Assembly: GCA_047638715.1 (NCBI GenBank)
Contig: JBLIMK010000003.1
Coordinates: forward strand, 18,188 to 82,187
Direction: 5' to 3'
Source: SHLQ01 sp047638715
GTDB lineage: Bacteria; Actinomycetota; Acidimicrobiia; Acidimicrobiales; SHLQ01
DNA: 64,000 bases
The position numbers and the translations under genes were made by a program. Shown here piece by piece: positions 27,319 to 34,860 of this stretch. The notes under the pieces are model-generated. The model saw only the letters and a program-made list of their open reading frames with translations, made no database searches and was not told where the DNA came from. Every line of letters starts with the position of its first letter. The first letter of the stretch is position 1.

Positions 27319-28074
27319 TTAGAGCGCGTCGACGAACTCGAGGATCGCGCTCTGTTGGTCATCCCCGAACCCGTAAATGAGGCTGCTGCCTTCGGTCAGA
27401 TCTCCCGAAACCACCATCATCTGGCTATTCGCACGTACCCCAAAAGCTTGCCAGGTGGCGAAACTCGGATCCCACAACATCGTCGGCGTCTCGAGGTCAC
27501 CTTCGTCGAGGAAGCGATAGGCGAACGCGAAATCGTCCTGTGCTCCTACGCCAATGACCTGGACCTTGTCTTCGTTGTCTCGAGCGAACTGCTCGACGTC
27601 AGGCGCCTCACGGCGACAGGTCGGTCAATGCGGGGCAAAGAACCAGAGCAGAACAGGGCGGTCTCCCTTGACGACCTGACGAAGCGTCGCGACGCCACCG
27701 TCGGCGACCGTCAACACCTCGATGTCGAGGACGTCGTCAGCGGGCTGCAGGTTCGCTTGGTTTACCGCTGCGTTCGCTTCGGCGTCTTCGGCACTCAATC
27801 GGGTGATCGTGAGGCCTGTTTCATTTGAGGTAGTTGCGACCGCACCTTCGGGAACGTCGGACTCCGCTACATCGGCTGTGTTATCGGAGGTCTCTGTTTT
27901 ATCAGAACTGTCGGAGGAGGCCGGAGCTGCGTCTTGTGCCGCCGGCGCGGGTGCAGCGATGGCCGCCGCTGAGCTCACTTCGCCGCCACCGCCACCGCTA
28001 CCGCACGCCGCTAAAGCGAGGGCGAATGCGGGGACCGCCACAAGCGCGAGTCGTCGGACTCCAGGGCGCGTCAT
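27319..28074 (-). CDS. Probable selenoprotein: thioredoxin-fold lipoprotein with Sec-x-x-Cys active site (UGA at 27627-27625)
   Basis: Reading through an in-frame TGA (27627-27625) gives a 251-residue TlpA/thioredoxin-like lipoprotein. A signal peptide ends in a lipobox (LAAC, Cys24); residues about 30-90 are a disordered linker; the redoxin domain follows. The active site reads WFFAPH-U-PTCRREAPDVEQFA, where relatives have Cys at U, so the TGA falls exactly at the first cysteine of the CxxC motif. Past it the frame stays open and family-like (VQVIGVGAQDDFAFAYRF, LWDPSFATWQAFGV) for 101 codons to TAA at 27319. A hairpin follows the TGA at SECIS distance. It would reduce thiols or peroxides at the membrane surface. 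Without Sec insertion only a 149-residue stub is made. The start may instead be 28143. Confidence 0.8.
27594..27623 (-). promoter_or_regulatory. Candidate bacterial SECIS hairpin after the UGA
   Basis: Starting two bases after the UGA, CGAC pairs with GUCG 22 bases later; inside an internal loop, CGCC pairs with GGCG around the apical loop GUGA, which lies 14-17 bases after the UGA and contains guanines, as SelB-bound loops do. The fold is proposed by eye, not computed. Confidence 0.5.
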
Positions 28075-28146
28075 ATCAGGATGCATGAGGGCCGTAACCC
28101 ACGTTCGGGGGATCGTATTCGCGTTATTCGGAAGAATTTTCATTCA

Positions 28147-28815
28147 TCATTCTCGAAAGTCAACGTAATCGTCGAGCGGTGCTCGCGTGGTTCGCAGCTC
28201 GTTAATGACGTGATCGGTGTCTTCGTATCCCATGGCCATCCCCACGATCATTCGCTGGTCGGCTGGGAGTTCGAGATGTTGGTGGATCACGTCTTCAAAT
28301 TCGCGCCACGCGGCCTGCGGACAGGTGTGTAGCCCATGTTCGCGAGCGAGCGTCATGACGTTCGACATGTAAAGACCGAGGTCCATCCAACCGCCATAAC
28401 TCATGCTCTCGTGAAGGGTAAAGATCATCCCAACAGGCGCATCGAAGAACTGAAAGTTCTTGCGCGCCTGCGCGGCCATCTTGTCGTACTCACCTTTTTG
28501 TATCCCGACCAGGCCGTACATGTCCCAACCGATCTTGCGACGGCGAGCGAGATACGGCTCGACGAATTCGGCGGGATAGTACGCGTCGTCCGTCGAGCTG
28601 TTGCCCGAATCGAAGGCCGCCTGCACGGCATCGACCAGGTCGTTTTTGGCGTCACCCTGTAGCACCACCACCTGCCATGGCTGGATGTTGGTCCCCGACG
28701 GTGCACGAGCCGCGTCGGTCAAGATCGCTCGAAGGAGACCCTCGGGAACCGGCTTCTCGGTGAAGGCGCGGATCGAACGTCGACTGGTGATGGCTTCGGT
28801 TGCGCTCATGGACAT
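28147..28815 (-). CDS. Nitroreductase-family FMN protein
   Basis: A 222-residue FMN-dependent nitroreductase. The N-terminus has the family signature AITSRRSIRAFTEKPVPEGLLRAIL, then RAPSGTNIQPWQVVVL for FMN binding and later GWMDLGLYMSNVMTLAREHGLHTCPQAAW. Such enzymes use NAD(P)H to reduce nitroaromatics, quinones or enones. It is upstream of the selenoprotein gene on the same strand with a short gap, so the two may be co-transcribed; a redox link between them is possible but unproven. An alternative start is the Met two codons in. Confidence 0.88.
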   Translation of the reverse strand: MSMSATEAITSRRSIRAFTEKPVPEGLLRAILTDAARAPSGTNIQPWQVVVLQGDAKNDLVDAVQAAFDSGNSSTDDAYYPAEFVEPYLARRRKIGWDMYGLVGIQKGEYDKMAAQARKNFQFFDAPVGMIFTLHESMSYGGWMDLGLYMSNVMTLAREHGLHTCPQAAWREFEDVIHQHLELPADQRMIVGMAMGYEDTDHVINELRTTRAPLDDYVDFRE

Positions 28816-28824
28816 GGCTGAAAC

Positions 28825-29808
28825 CTACTGGTCGAGCGTTCCAAGATGAGCGGTCGAATCGCTCGGCGTCTCATCTGGCCAATTCGTCCGCCAGACCTCG
28901 AGCGACCACGGCCCGACCTCTACCGGGTCAACTCTGATAAAGCCGGGTTGTGGATCGACCAAAGGTGCAATGACGACATCGTGATCGGGCGCGAGGAACC
29001 AGGGGAACGCGTACCGCTCGGCTCCGGTCGCATTGACGACCTTGTGCGGCGTGGAGGTAAATCGCCCTCCCGACCAGACCTCCATCATGTCGCCCGTATT
29101 GACGAGCAATGCGCTCGTGGGACAGGTGGCCTCGACCCAGTCACCATCGCGGGTGCGCACGAACAGACCACCGACCGGGTCGGGGTGGAGCACGGTAAAG
29201 ACATTCGTGTCCTTGTGCGGATGGATGCCGAGGACATTCTCGTCGGGCGTTGACGGCGGGTAGTGCAACAGGGTCATGTTGGTGACCGGGCGGGCGAATT
29301 GTTTCGCCATGTCACCCTGGCTTAGCCCGAGGACCTGTTCGAACGCAGCCAACAACGCTCTGGCCAAGCAATCACACCCATTCCAGTACTCGAGGACCGT
29401 GTCGCGCATCGCCGGCGGATGTTCGGCCCACCGATTGGGACCATAGATGGCCGACTCTGCACAAAGCGGATCGTTCGCGTCGACTTCCCAGTGCAGCTTG
29501 AAACCCTCGTATCGATCGGCGGTAGGCGCGTCGGGATCGTCGCGATTCGGGGTGAAGAAACCGAGCGGTATGAAGCCGCGATAGTTGTGCCGCGTGATCG
29601 CCTGTCGAAACTTGTCCTCTTCGCTGACGGAGAAGAGCTCGGCCACCATTGCTCGCATCCGTGCCAGAAGGTCTGGCGAGATGCCGTGGCCGGTAATCGA
29701 GAAGAAGCCGACGGTCTCGGCTGCGTGAGCCAGCGAGGCGCTCACGGCGCGATGATCTGCCTCTTCATCGAACAGCGGAGCAATGTCGATCACGGGAATG
29801 ACGCTCAT
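28825..29808 (-). CDS. Isopenicillin-N-synthase-like 2-oxoglutarate/Fe(II) oxygenase
   Basis: A 327-residue double-stranded beta-helix oxygenase. IPVIDIAPLFDEEADHRAVSASLAHAAETVGFFSITGHGI is the DIOX_N start; the iron site is HKD in LGIHPHKDTNVFTVLHPDP with the distal His in RFTSTPHKVVN, and an Arg follows (ERYAFPWFLAP) for the 2-oxoglutarate carboxylate although the usual RxS is RYAF here. The family hydroxylates or cyclises small molecules using O2 and usually 2-oxoglutarate. It lies just upstream of the nitroreductase gene on the same strand. The substrate is not evident. Confidence 0.87.
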   Translation of the reverse strand: MSVIPVIDIAPLFDEEADHRAVSASLAHAAETVGFFSITGHGISPDLLARMRAMVAELFSVSEEDKFRQAITRHNYRGFIPLGFFTPNRDDPDAPTADRYEGFKLHWEVDANDPLCAESAIYGPNRWAEHPPAMRDTVLEYWNGCDCLARALLAAFEQVLGLSQGDMAKQFARPVTNMTLLHYPPSTPDENVLGIHPHKDTNVFTVLHPDPVGGLFVRTRDGDWVEATCPTSALLVNTGDMMEVWSGGRFTSTPHKVVNATGAERYAFPWFLAPDHDVVIAPLVDPQPGFIRVDPVEVGPWSLEVWRTNWPDETPSDSTAHLGTLDQ

Positions 29809-29857
29809 ACCCCAAGGTTACGCGGCCACGCGTATGCCGACCTGTCAGACTTGCGCC

Positions 29858-30514
29858 ATGGAACCCGCAGAAACGTTCTCGTCAGCAGAGGTCAGCCAGA
29901 TGACCGGCTTAGACGATTGGAGGGTCTTACTCCGCACGATGCACGCCTCGTTCAAGACCAGCTCGATGGCCAAGGGCATCGAGTTCGCCGCGCGCATTGG
30001 CCCAATCGCCGACGACGCAAACCATCATCCCGACATAACGCTCTCCTATCCACGGGTTCGGGTCATGCTCACAACCCACGAGACCAACGGGTTGACAAAT
30101 CGAGACGTCGACCTCGCCAAGAAGATCTCGGCGATCGCGGCCGAGCTCGGAATCGCCGCAGAAGAACCAGCGGCTGTGGCCCAGATCGAGATCGCGATCG
30201 ATGCGCTCGACATCGCCGCGGTGAAACCGTTTTGGGAGGCGGTGCTCGGGTACTCCCCCGACGGCGAGGACAGCAGCGATCCTCTCAACCACTCCCCCGC
30301 ATTGTGGTTTCAGCAGATGGATGCGCCGCGTCCGCAACGAAACCGGATCCACATCGACATCTCCGTTCCTCACGACGTTGCTGAGCGGCGAGTCGCCGAT
30401 GCCGTCGCAGCTGGAGGAACCGTGCTGTCCACAGATCGGGTTCCAGCCTTTTGGGTTCTCGCCGACCCCGAGGGCAACGAGGTTTGCGTCTGCACGTGGC
30501 AGGCGCGGGGCTGA
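29858..30514 (+). CDS. Fusion of pterin-4a-carbinolamine dehydratase and VOC domain
   Basis: A 218-residue two-domain protein. Residues about 1-95 are a PCD/DCoH domain: LDDWRVLLRTMHASFKTSSMAKGIEFAARIG and the active-site stretch DDANHHPDITLSYPRVRVML with the paired histidines, then TNRDVDLAKKI. PCD dehydrates 4a-hydroxytetrahydropterin. Residues about 110-215 are a VOC/glyoxalase-like domain (IEIAIDALDIAAVKPFWEAVLGY, RIHIDISVPHDVAERR, FWVLADPEGNEVCVCTW). The fusion recurs in actinobacteria, but the VOC activity is unknown. The ATG at 29858 is chosen because the longer frame overlaps the divergent oxygenase gene. Confidence 0.85.
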   Translation: MEPAETFSSAEVSQMTGLDDWRVLLRTMHASFKTSSMAKGIEFAARIGPIADDANHHPDITLSYPRVRVMLTTHETNGLTNRDVDLAKKISAIAAELGIAAEEPAAVAQIEIAIDALDIAAVKPFWEAVLGYSPDGEDSSDPLNHSPALWFQQMDAPRPQRNRIHIDISVPHDVAERRVADAVAAGGTVLSTDRVPAFWVLADPEGNEVCVCTWQARG

Positions 30515-30532
30515 ACGGACTTCGCCGCTGGG

Positions 30533-31354
30533 TCAGTGCTCGGCGGTCACGAAGTCGATCATCTGCTCGACGGCACCCACCATCGGGATCTCAAGATCGC
30601 GGAACGTACTCACTCGGCTCAGGAGGCCTTTCCAGAAGATCCCGGGCTCGCCCGTGGCACCGAAGTGAGCCATGACGCCCTTCTTCCATTCGGTACCCAT
30701 TGGGATGGTCGGCCAAGCCTCGATGCCCGCAACCTCGGGGCGAATGGTCTGCCACACGTCGACGTATGGATGGCCGACGATCAGCACATCGGGGTTGCTG
30801 ACCTGGCTGGCAATACGGGACTCCTTCGAGCCGTCGATCAGATGGTCGAGCAGCACCGCGACGCGTCGCCCAGAACGGGGCCCAAACCGCGACACCCGTT
30901 CGACGAGATCGTCGGCGCCTTCCATCTGTTCCACGACCACGCCTTCAACGCGGAGATCGTCACCCCAAACTTTTTCGATGAGTTCGGCGTCGTGGATCCC
31001 CTCGACCCAAATCCGACTCGCCCTCGCCATGCGGGCAGGGATAACGCCCGGATCGACAGACCCCGACGCGGTAAAACTGACCTCGGGCTCGGTCTCATGA
31101 ACGGTCGGTGGGCGCAGCGTGATGGGACTGCCATCGACCATGAACGCCCCCGGTCGAGGAACGATGTTGTGATCGCGTCCGTGCCGATCACGGATGACGA
31201 CCAGCTGCGGTTTGAACGAAACGATCGCACCGACCGTGCCCGATGCGCGATGTTCGATCACGACACCCATAGATGCGGCCACAGGCGGATACACCGGTTT
31301 CGAATGCCGAGGTGCTTCGAGGTCGATGGGTTCGGAGAGAATGCCGTCGCTCAC
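30533..31354 (-). CDS. DUF3097 family protein
   Basis: A 273-residue actinobacterial DUF3097 protein. Recognisable parts are an N-terminal strand-rich region (GVVIEHRASGTVGAIVSF, VVIRDRHGRDHNIVPRPGAFMVDG), then RIWVEGIHDAELIEKVWGDDLRVEGVVVEQMEGAD and RRVAVLLDHLIDGSKESRIASQV, DVLIVGHPYVDVWQTIRP, WPTIPMGTEWKKGV. The middle resembles a TOPRIM-like acidic pattern (E...DHLxDGSKE), but no activity is established. It converges on the PCD-VOC gene with an 18-bp gap. Confidence 0.85.
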   Translation of the reverse strand: MSDGILSEPIDLEAPRHSKPVYPPVAASMGVVIEHRASGTVGAIVSFKPQLVVIRDRHGRDHNIVPRPGAFMVDGSPITLRPPTVHETEPEVSFTASGSVDPGVIPARMARASRIWVEGIHDAELIEKVWGDDLRVEGVVVEQMEGADDLVERVSRFGPRSGRRVAVLLDHLIDGSKESRIASQVSNPDVLIVGHPYVDVWQTIRPEVAGIEAWPTIPMGTEWKKGVMAHFGATGEPGIFWKGLLSRVSTFRDLEIPMVGAVEQMIDFVTAEH

Positions 31355-31501
31355 AAGGCCAGACTAGTTGAGCGCTGGTTGCGGGCTGGGACACCCAAAG
31401 GCGGCGCCGCGGCGCCGGTTTGGTGGCCACGAGCGCTCAGGATCGTGTCATACCCGAGCAGTAGGTTTTTGTTGATAAACCAACGAACTTCTGGGGCGAT
31501 A

Positions 31502-31850
31502 ATGCACGACACCATGACCAATACCGACCGCCTGTTGACCATCGACGACGCCGAACTCGACAACATGGCACTCGAACAGCTCGAGGCATAGATCGCTGGC
31601 TTCGCATCGCGGCTCGCCGCCGCCACAGCGCACCGCAAGAGAACTCGTCGCCGGCATCGACGCCCTCACCAACACCGACGAGTCCTGGAACGACGCGACC
31701 ACACCATGTGCCAATTCCCCGGCTGCGAAGCCGAACACCGGCTCCACGCCCACCACGTCACCCACTGGGTCCACGGCGGCAAAACCGAGCTCGCCAACCT
31801 CATCTCGTTATGCCACTTCCATCACCGCCTGAAGCGCCCGCCGGCCACAC
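31502..31850 (+). pseudogene. DUF222/HNH (13E12-type) endonuclease pseudogene
   Basis: An N-terminal fragment (31502-31591; MTNTDRLLTIDDAELDN, ALEQLEA) ends in a TAG, after which IAGFASRLAAATA continues in frame, then the frame breaks. The C-terminal HNH domain appears from about 31706 (CQFPGCEAEHRLHAHHVTHW, HGGKTELANLISLCHFHH), with CxxC and the H-x-x-H and HH metal motifs intact. Several hundred residues of the usual middle are missing. This family is abundant and often decaying in actinobacteria, so I read it as a deleted, frameshifted relic. Five 8-bp repeats follow. Confidence 0.8.
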
Positions 31851-31852
31851 GG

Positions 31853-31892
31853 AGTCACGGAGTCACGGAGTCACGGAGTCACGGAGTCACGG
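31853..31892. repeat. Five tandem copies of an 8-bp unit
   Basis: AGTCACGG is repeated five times without a mismatch directly after the HNH relic, a slippage-type array. The unit is too short and has no spacers, so it is not a CRISPR. Confidence 0.9.
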
Positions 31893-32018
31893 AAACATCG
31901 GAATGATCGAGGACCGCGTCCGTATCCATCAGCGAGTGTCCGGCTGAAACTGAGAACGTCTCGATGGGTCATCATTCCGGGGATCTCGACGTGAAGTGTC
32001 GAGGTGTAGCCTCGAAAA

Positions 32019-33698
32019 GTGATCGGCCGAGTGCTTGGAACTGACGACGCGACGCCATTGCAATTTTGGGTGGCGATCGCCGAGGGTGGCATGCTGCAGC
32101 TCGACGACGTCGTTGCACTCGACCGGGTTCTCCCGACCGGTGAACAGATCTCGATCTACGGCATCGTGAATCAGGTGCGCGCCCGCCACGAGGGCGCCAC
32201 TTTTGACAGCGATGTGTTCCTTATCGCCGACGGACTGTTGCCCGCCGAGGTCGCCGAAGCCGCCTTGGTGCAGGTGACGCGAGTCGTACCCGAGGTCTTT
32301 GTTCCCGCGCTGCCTGGCACCCCTGTCCGAATCGCTACAGACGCCGAGCGTGATGCGGCACTCGATTTCGACAGCGTGGTCCGTCGACTTCCAGCGGGCC
32401 TGAGTCGGGAGAACGAACCGATCTACCTCGATCTCGATTTCGTCGATGGAACAAAAGGCGCACACGTCAACATCTCGGGCATCTCCGGTGTGGCGACCAA
32501 GACGAGCTACGCGACATTTCTCCTCTACTCCCTCTTCAACAGCGGGGTGCTCGGTCGCGAAGCAGCGACCACCAAGGGCCTGATCTTCAACGTAAAGGGT
32601 GAAGATCTCCTCTTTCTCGACTCACCGAACATCGACCTGTCGGCCGACCAAGCCGCCCGATATCAACACCTCGGCCTCGAGCCTGAGCCGTTTCGCAGCG
32701 TCGGGATTGTGGCCCCTCCTCGACGGGGCGACAGCGCAGCGACACCCGCCGTCGGAGCGAGAAGCACGGGGGTCCTGCCTTTCTTTTGGACGCTCGATAC
32801 GTTCTGTCGCTCGAACCTCTTGCCATTCCTTTTTGCCGATGCTGAAGACGAACGCCAGCAGTACACGATCGTTGTGCAATCGGTCGCGGCACAGCTCAAC
32901 GCCGCCGTGCGTAACGAGCCCTCGCCAGACGGCGCTGTACGACTCGACGGCCAAACCATTCGCACGTTCTCACAGCTCGTCGACTTCATCGAGCGAAAGC
33001 TCATCCCGGATGACCTCGATGAAAAACCCGACCAGCGATGGACCGGTCGCGCTGTTAGCGGTGGCAGCATCAATGCCTTCGTCCGCAGACTCGCGAGCTC
33101 GGTCCGACACGTCGAGCACCTGATCCGAGCCGATGTCGACGATGCTCCGCAATACTCTCTCGACCTCGACCGAAATCAACTCACCGTCGTCGACATTCAT
33201 CAACTGCACGACCGAGCAAAACGTTTCGTCGTCGGTGTCGTACTTCGACAGGCATTCGACGAGAAAGAGGCCTCGGGCGTCGCCAAACCTTTGCAGTTCA
33301 TCGTCCTCGATGAACTGAACAAATATGCGCCGCGGGACTCCTCGAGCCCGATCAAAGAGCTCCTGCTCGACGTCGCCGAACGCGGACGTTCGCTCGGCAT
33401 CATCTTGATCGGCGCTCAGCAGACGGCAAGCGAAGTCGAGCGGCGAGTCGTCGCGAACAGCGCAATCCGAGTCGTTGGGCGATTGGACACAGCCGAGGCC
33501 GGCCGAGATCAATATGGCTTCCTCCCGGGAGTACAACGCCAACGAGCAACGATTCTCAAACCAGGCTCGATGTACTTGAGTCAACCTCGTCTGCCGATCC
33601 CACTCCTGATCGAGTTTCCGTTCCCCTCATGGGCAACACGCAGCGCTGAAGCAGCCCCAACGGTATCCAATTCCCGCGATCCATTCGAAGGCCTCTGA
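32019..33698 (+). CDS. HerA-like DNA-translocating ATPase
   Basis: A 559-residue ATPase of the HerA/FtsK superfamily. The N-terminal 100 residues form the HAS-barrel (VLGTDDATPLQFWVAI, LQLDDVVALDRV). The P-loop reads ISGISGVATKTSYATFLLY, with K-T-S kept but the usual second Gly replaced. Walker B is LQFIVLDELNKYAPRD, followed by the arginine-rich segment LLLDVAERGRSLGIILIGAQQTAS and ANSAIRVVGRLD. HerA hexamers pump DNA and drive the NurA nuclease during end resection. It starts at GTG 32019 and is one base from the Mre11-like gene, beginning a four-gene set HerA-SbcD-SbcC-NurA. Confidence 0.87.
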   Translation: MIGRVLGTDDATPLQFWVAIAEGGMLQLDDVVALDRVLPTGEQISIYGIVNQVRARHEGATFDSDVFLIADGLLPAEVAEAALVQVTRVVPEVFVPALPGTPVRIATDAERDAALDFDSVVRRLPAGLSRENEPIYLDLDFVDGTKGAHVNISGISGVATKTSYATFLLYSLFNSGVLGREAATTKGLIFNVKGEDLLFLDSPNIDLSADQAARYQHLGLEPEPFRSVGIVAPPRRGDSAATPAVGARSTGVLPFFWTLDTFCRSNLLPFLFADAEDERQQYTIVVQSVAAQLNAAVRNEPSPDGAVRLDGQTIRTFSQLVDFIERKLIPDDLDEKPDQRWTGRAVSGGSINAFVRRLASSVRHVEHLIRADVDDAPQYSLDLDRNQLTVVDIHQLHDRAKRFVVGVVLRQAFDEKEASGVAKPLQFIVLDELNKYAPRDSSSPIKELLLDVAERGRSLGIILIGAQQTASEVERRVVANSAIRVVGRLDTAEAGRDQYGFLPGVQRQRATILKPGSMYLSQPRLPIPLLIEFPFPSWATRSAEAAPTVSNSRDPFEGL

Positions 33699-33699
33699 C

Positions 33700-34860
33700 A
33701 TGGCGGTTCGAGTACTCCACACCTCGGACTGGCACATCGGCAAGACCATCAGAGGGCTGAGTCGGGCCGACGAGCATCGAGCTGTCCTTGCTGAGGTCGT
33801 CGAAATCGCCCGGTCAGAAGCGGTGGACCTCATCCTCGTCTGCGGCGATCTCTTCGAGACATCGGCTCCGACCGCGGAGTCCGAGTCGATTGCTTGGCAG
33901 GCATTACTGGAGCTCGCGGACGTCGCGGGAAACGTGGTGGTCATCGCAGGCAACCACGACAACCCGCGTCGTCTCGATGCACTCCGAGACCTCATGCGAC
34001 GCGGGAACATTCACGTCGTCGCAGAACCTCGCCGGCCGGACGACGGTGGTGTCATCGGGCTCGACGTCGACGGTGTTCGAGTTGAGATCGCGGCGCTTCC
34101 GTTCGTGTCGAAACGCGGCATTATCCGTGCGAACGAACTTATGCATGACGCCGCCCACGAACACGCCGGGGTTTACTCCGATCGGGTTCGATCGATCCTC
34201 GCAGCACTCGACGCCGCATGCACGAACGACGCGATCCGAATCATCACCGCTCATGGCTTTGTCCTCGGCGGAGGCGCAGGCGGCGGTGAGCGACCCGCAC
34301 ATCTTTCCGATGACTATGCGATTCCTGCGCAGGTCTTCCCGGTCGGGGTTTCCTATGTAGCTCTCGGTCATTTACACCGGGCGCAGAAAATTCCCGGCCC
34401 GACGGCGATCTACTACAGCGGGTCATTGTTGCAGCTCGACTTCGGCGACCCGGATGCGTCGAAGTCGGTCTCGATCGTCGAACTCGAAGCCGGGGCCCCA
34501 GCTGCCGTCACCCAAGTTCCGCTGACGGCAGGGCGCCCCCTTAGAACGATCGTCGGGACCCTCGATGAACTCCGGACACGAAAGATCGGCGACGAATGGT
34601 TGCGCGTTCGCGTTCGTGAGGCGCGGCGAGCAGACCTCGCTGACGAGGTTCGTACGTTGTTCGGTCCGCAATGTGTCGACGTGTTCATCGAGGCCCCCAT
34701 GGTCATCGAGCAACGTGCACGGGAGCTAGTAGCGACGCGCAGCTCGCGCGAGCTCTACGGCGACTACCTCAACAGTCTCGGCGTTAATGACACTCGACTC
34801 ATCTCGCTTTTCGACGAACTTCTGCAGCAACACGTCGAGGGCGCGGAGGACGAGCTCTAG
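33700..34860 (+). CDS. sbcD: Mre11/SbcD-type DNA exonuclease subunit
   Basis: A 386-residue metallophosphoesterase. Metal-binding motifs are in order: VLHTSDWHIGKT (D, H), ILVCGDLFET (GD), VVIAGNHDNPRRL (GNHD), IITAHGFVLGG (H) and YVALGHLHRAQK (GHLH). With Rad50/SbcC it trims DNA double-strand ends and hairpins as a manganese-dependent nuclease. The end of the gene shares a base with the SbcC start (TAG/GTG overlap at 34860), so both subunits are made together. The upstream neighbour is HerA-like. Confidence 0.93.
   Translation: MAVRVLHTSDWHIGKTIRGLSRADEHRAVLAEVVEIARSEAVDLILVCGDLFETSAPTAESESIAWQALLELADVAGNVVVIAGNHDNPRRLDALRDLMRRGNIHVVAEPRRPDDGGVIGLDVDGVRVEIAALPFVSKRGIIRANELMHDAAHEHAGVYSDRVRSILAALDAACTNDAIRIITAHGFVLGGGAGGGERPAHLSDDYAIPAQVFPVGVSYVALGHLHRAQKIPGPTAIYYSGSLLQLDFGDPDASKSVSIVELEAGAPAAVTQVPLTAGRPLRTIVGTLDELRTRKIGDEWLRVRVREARRADLADEVRTLFGPQCVDVFIEAPMVIEQRARELVATRSSRELYGDYLNSLGVNDTRLISLFDELLQQHVEGAEDEL

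Noticed and set aside
27355..27828. 157-codon open frame opposite the selenoprotein gene
   Set aside because: The minus-strand read-through frame encodes a recognisable thioredoxin fold; the plus strand does not resemble a protein family.
27625..28143. A 172-residue lipoprotein ending at the TGA
   Set aside because: Stopping there would end the protein at the active site while 101 family-like codons continue in frame; a selenocysteine or, less likely, a nonsense mutation explains it better.
31853..31892. CRISPR array
   Set aside because: The unit is only 8 bp with no spacers, and no cas genes are present.
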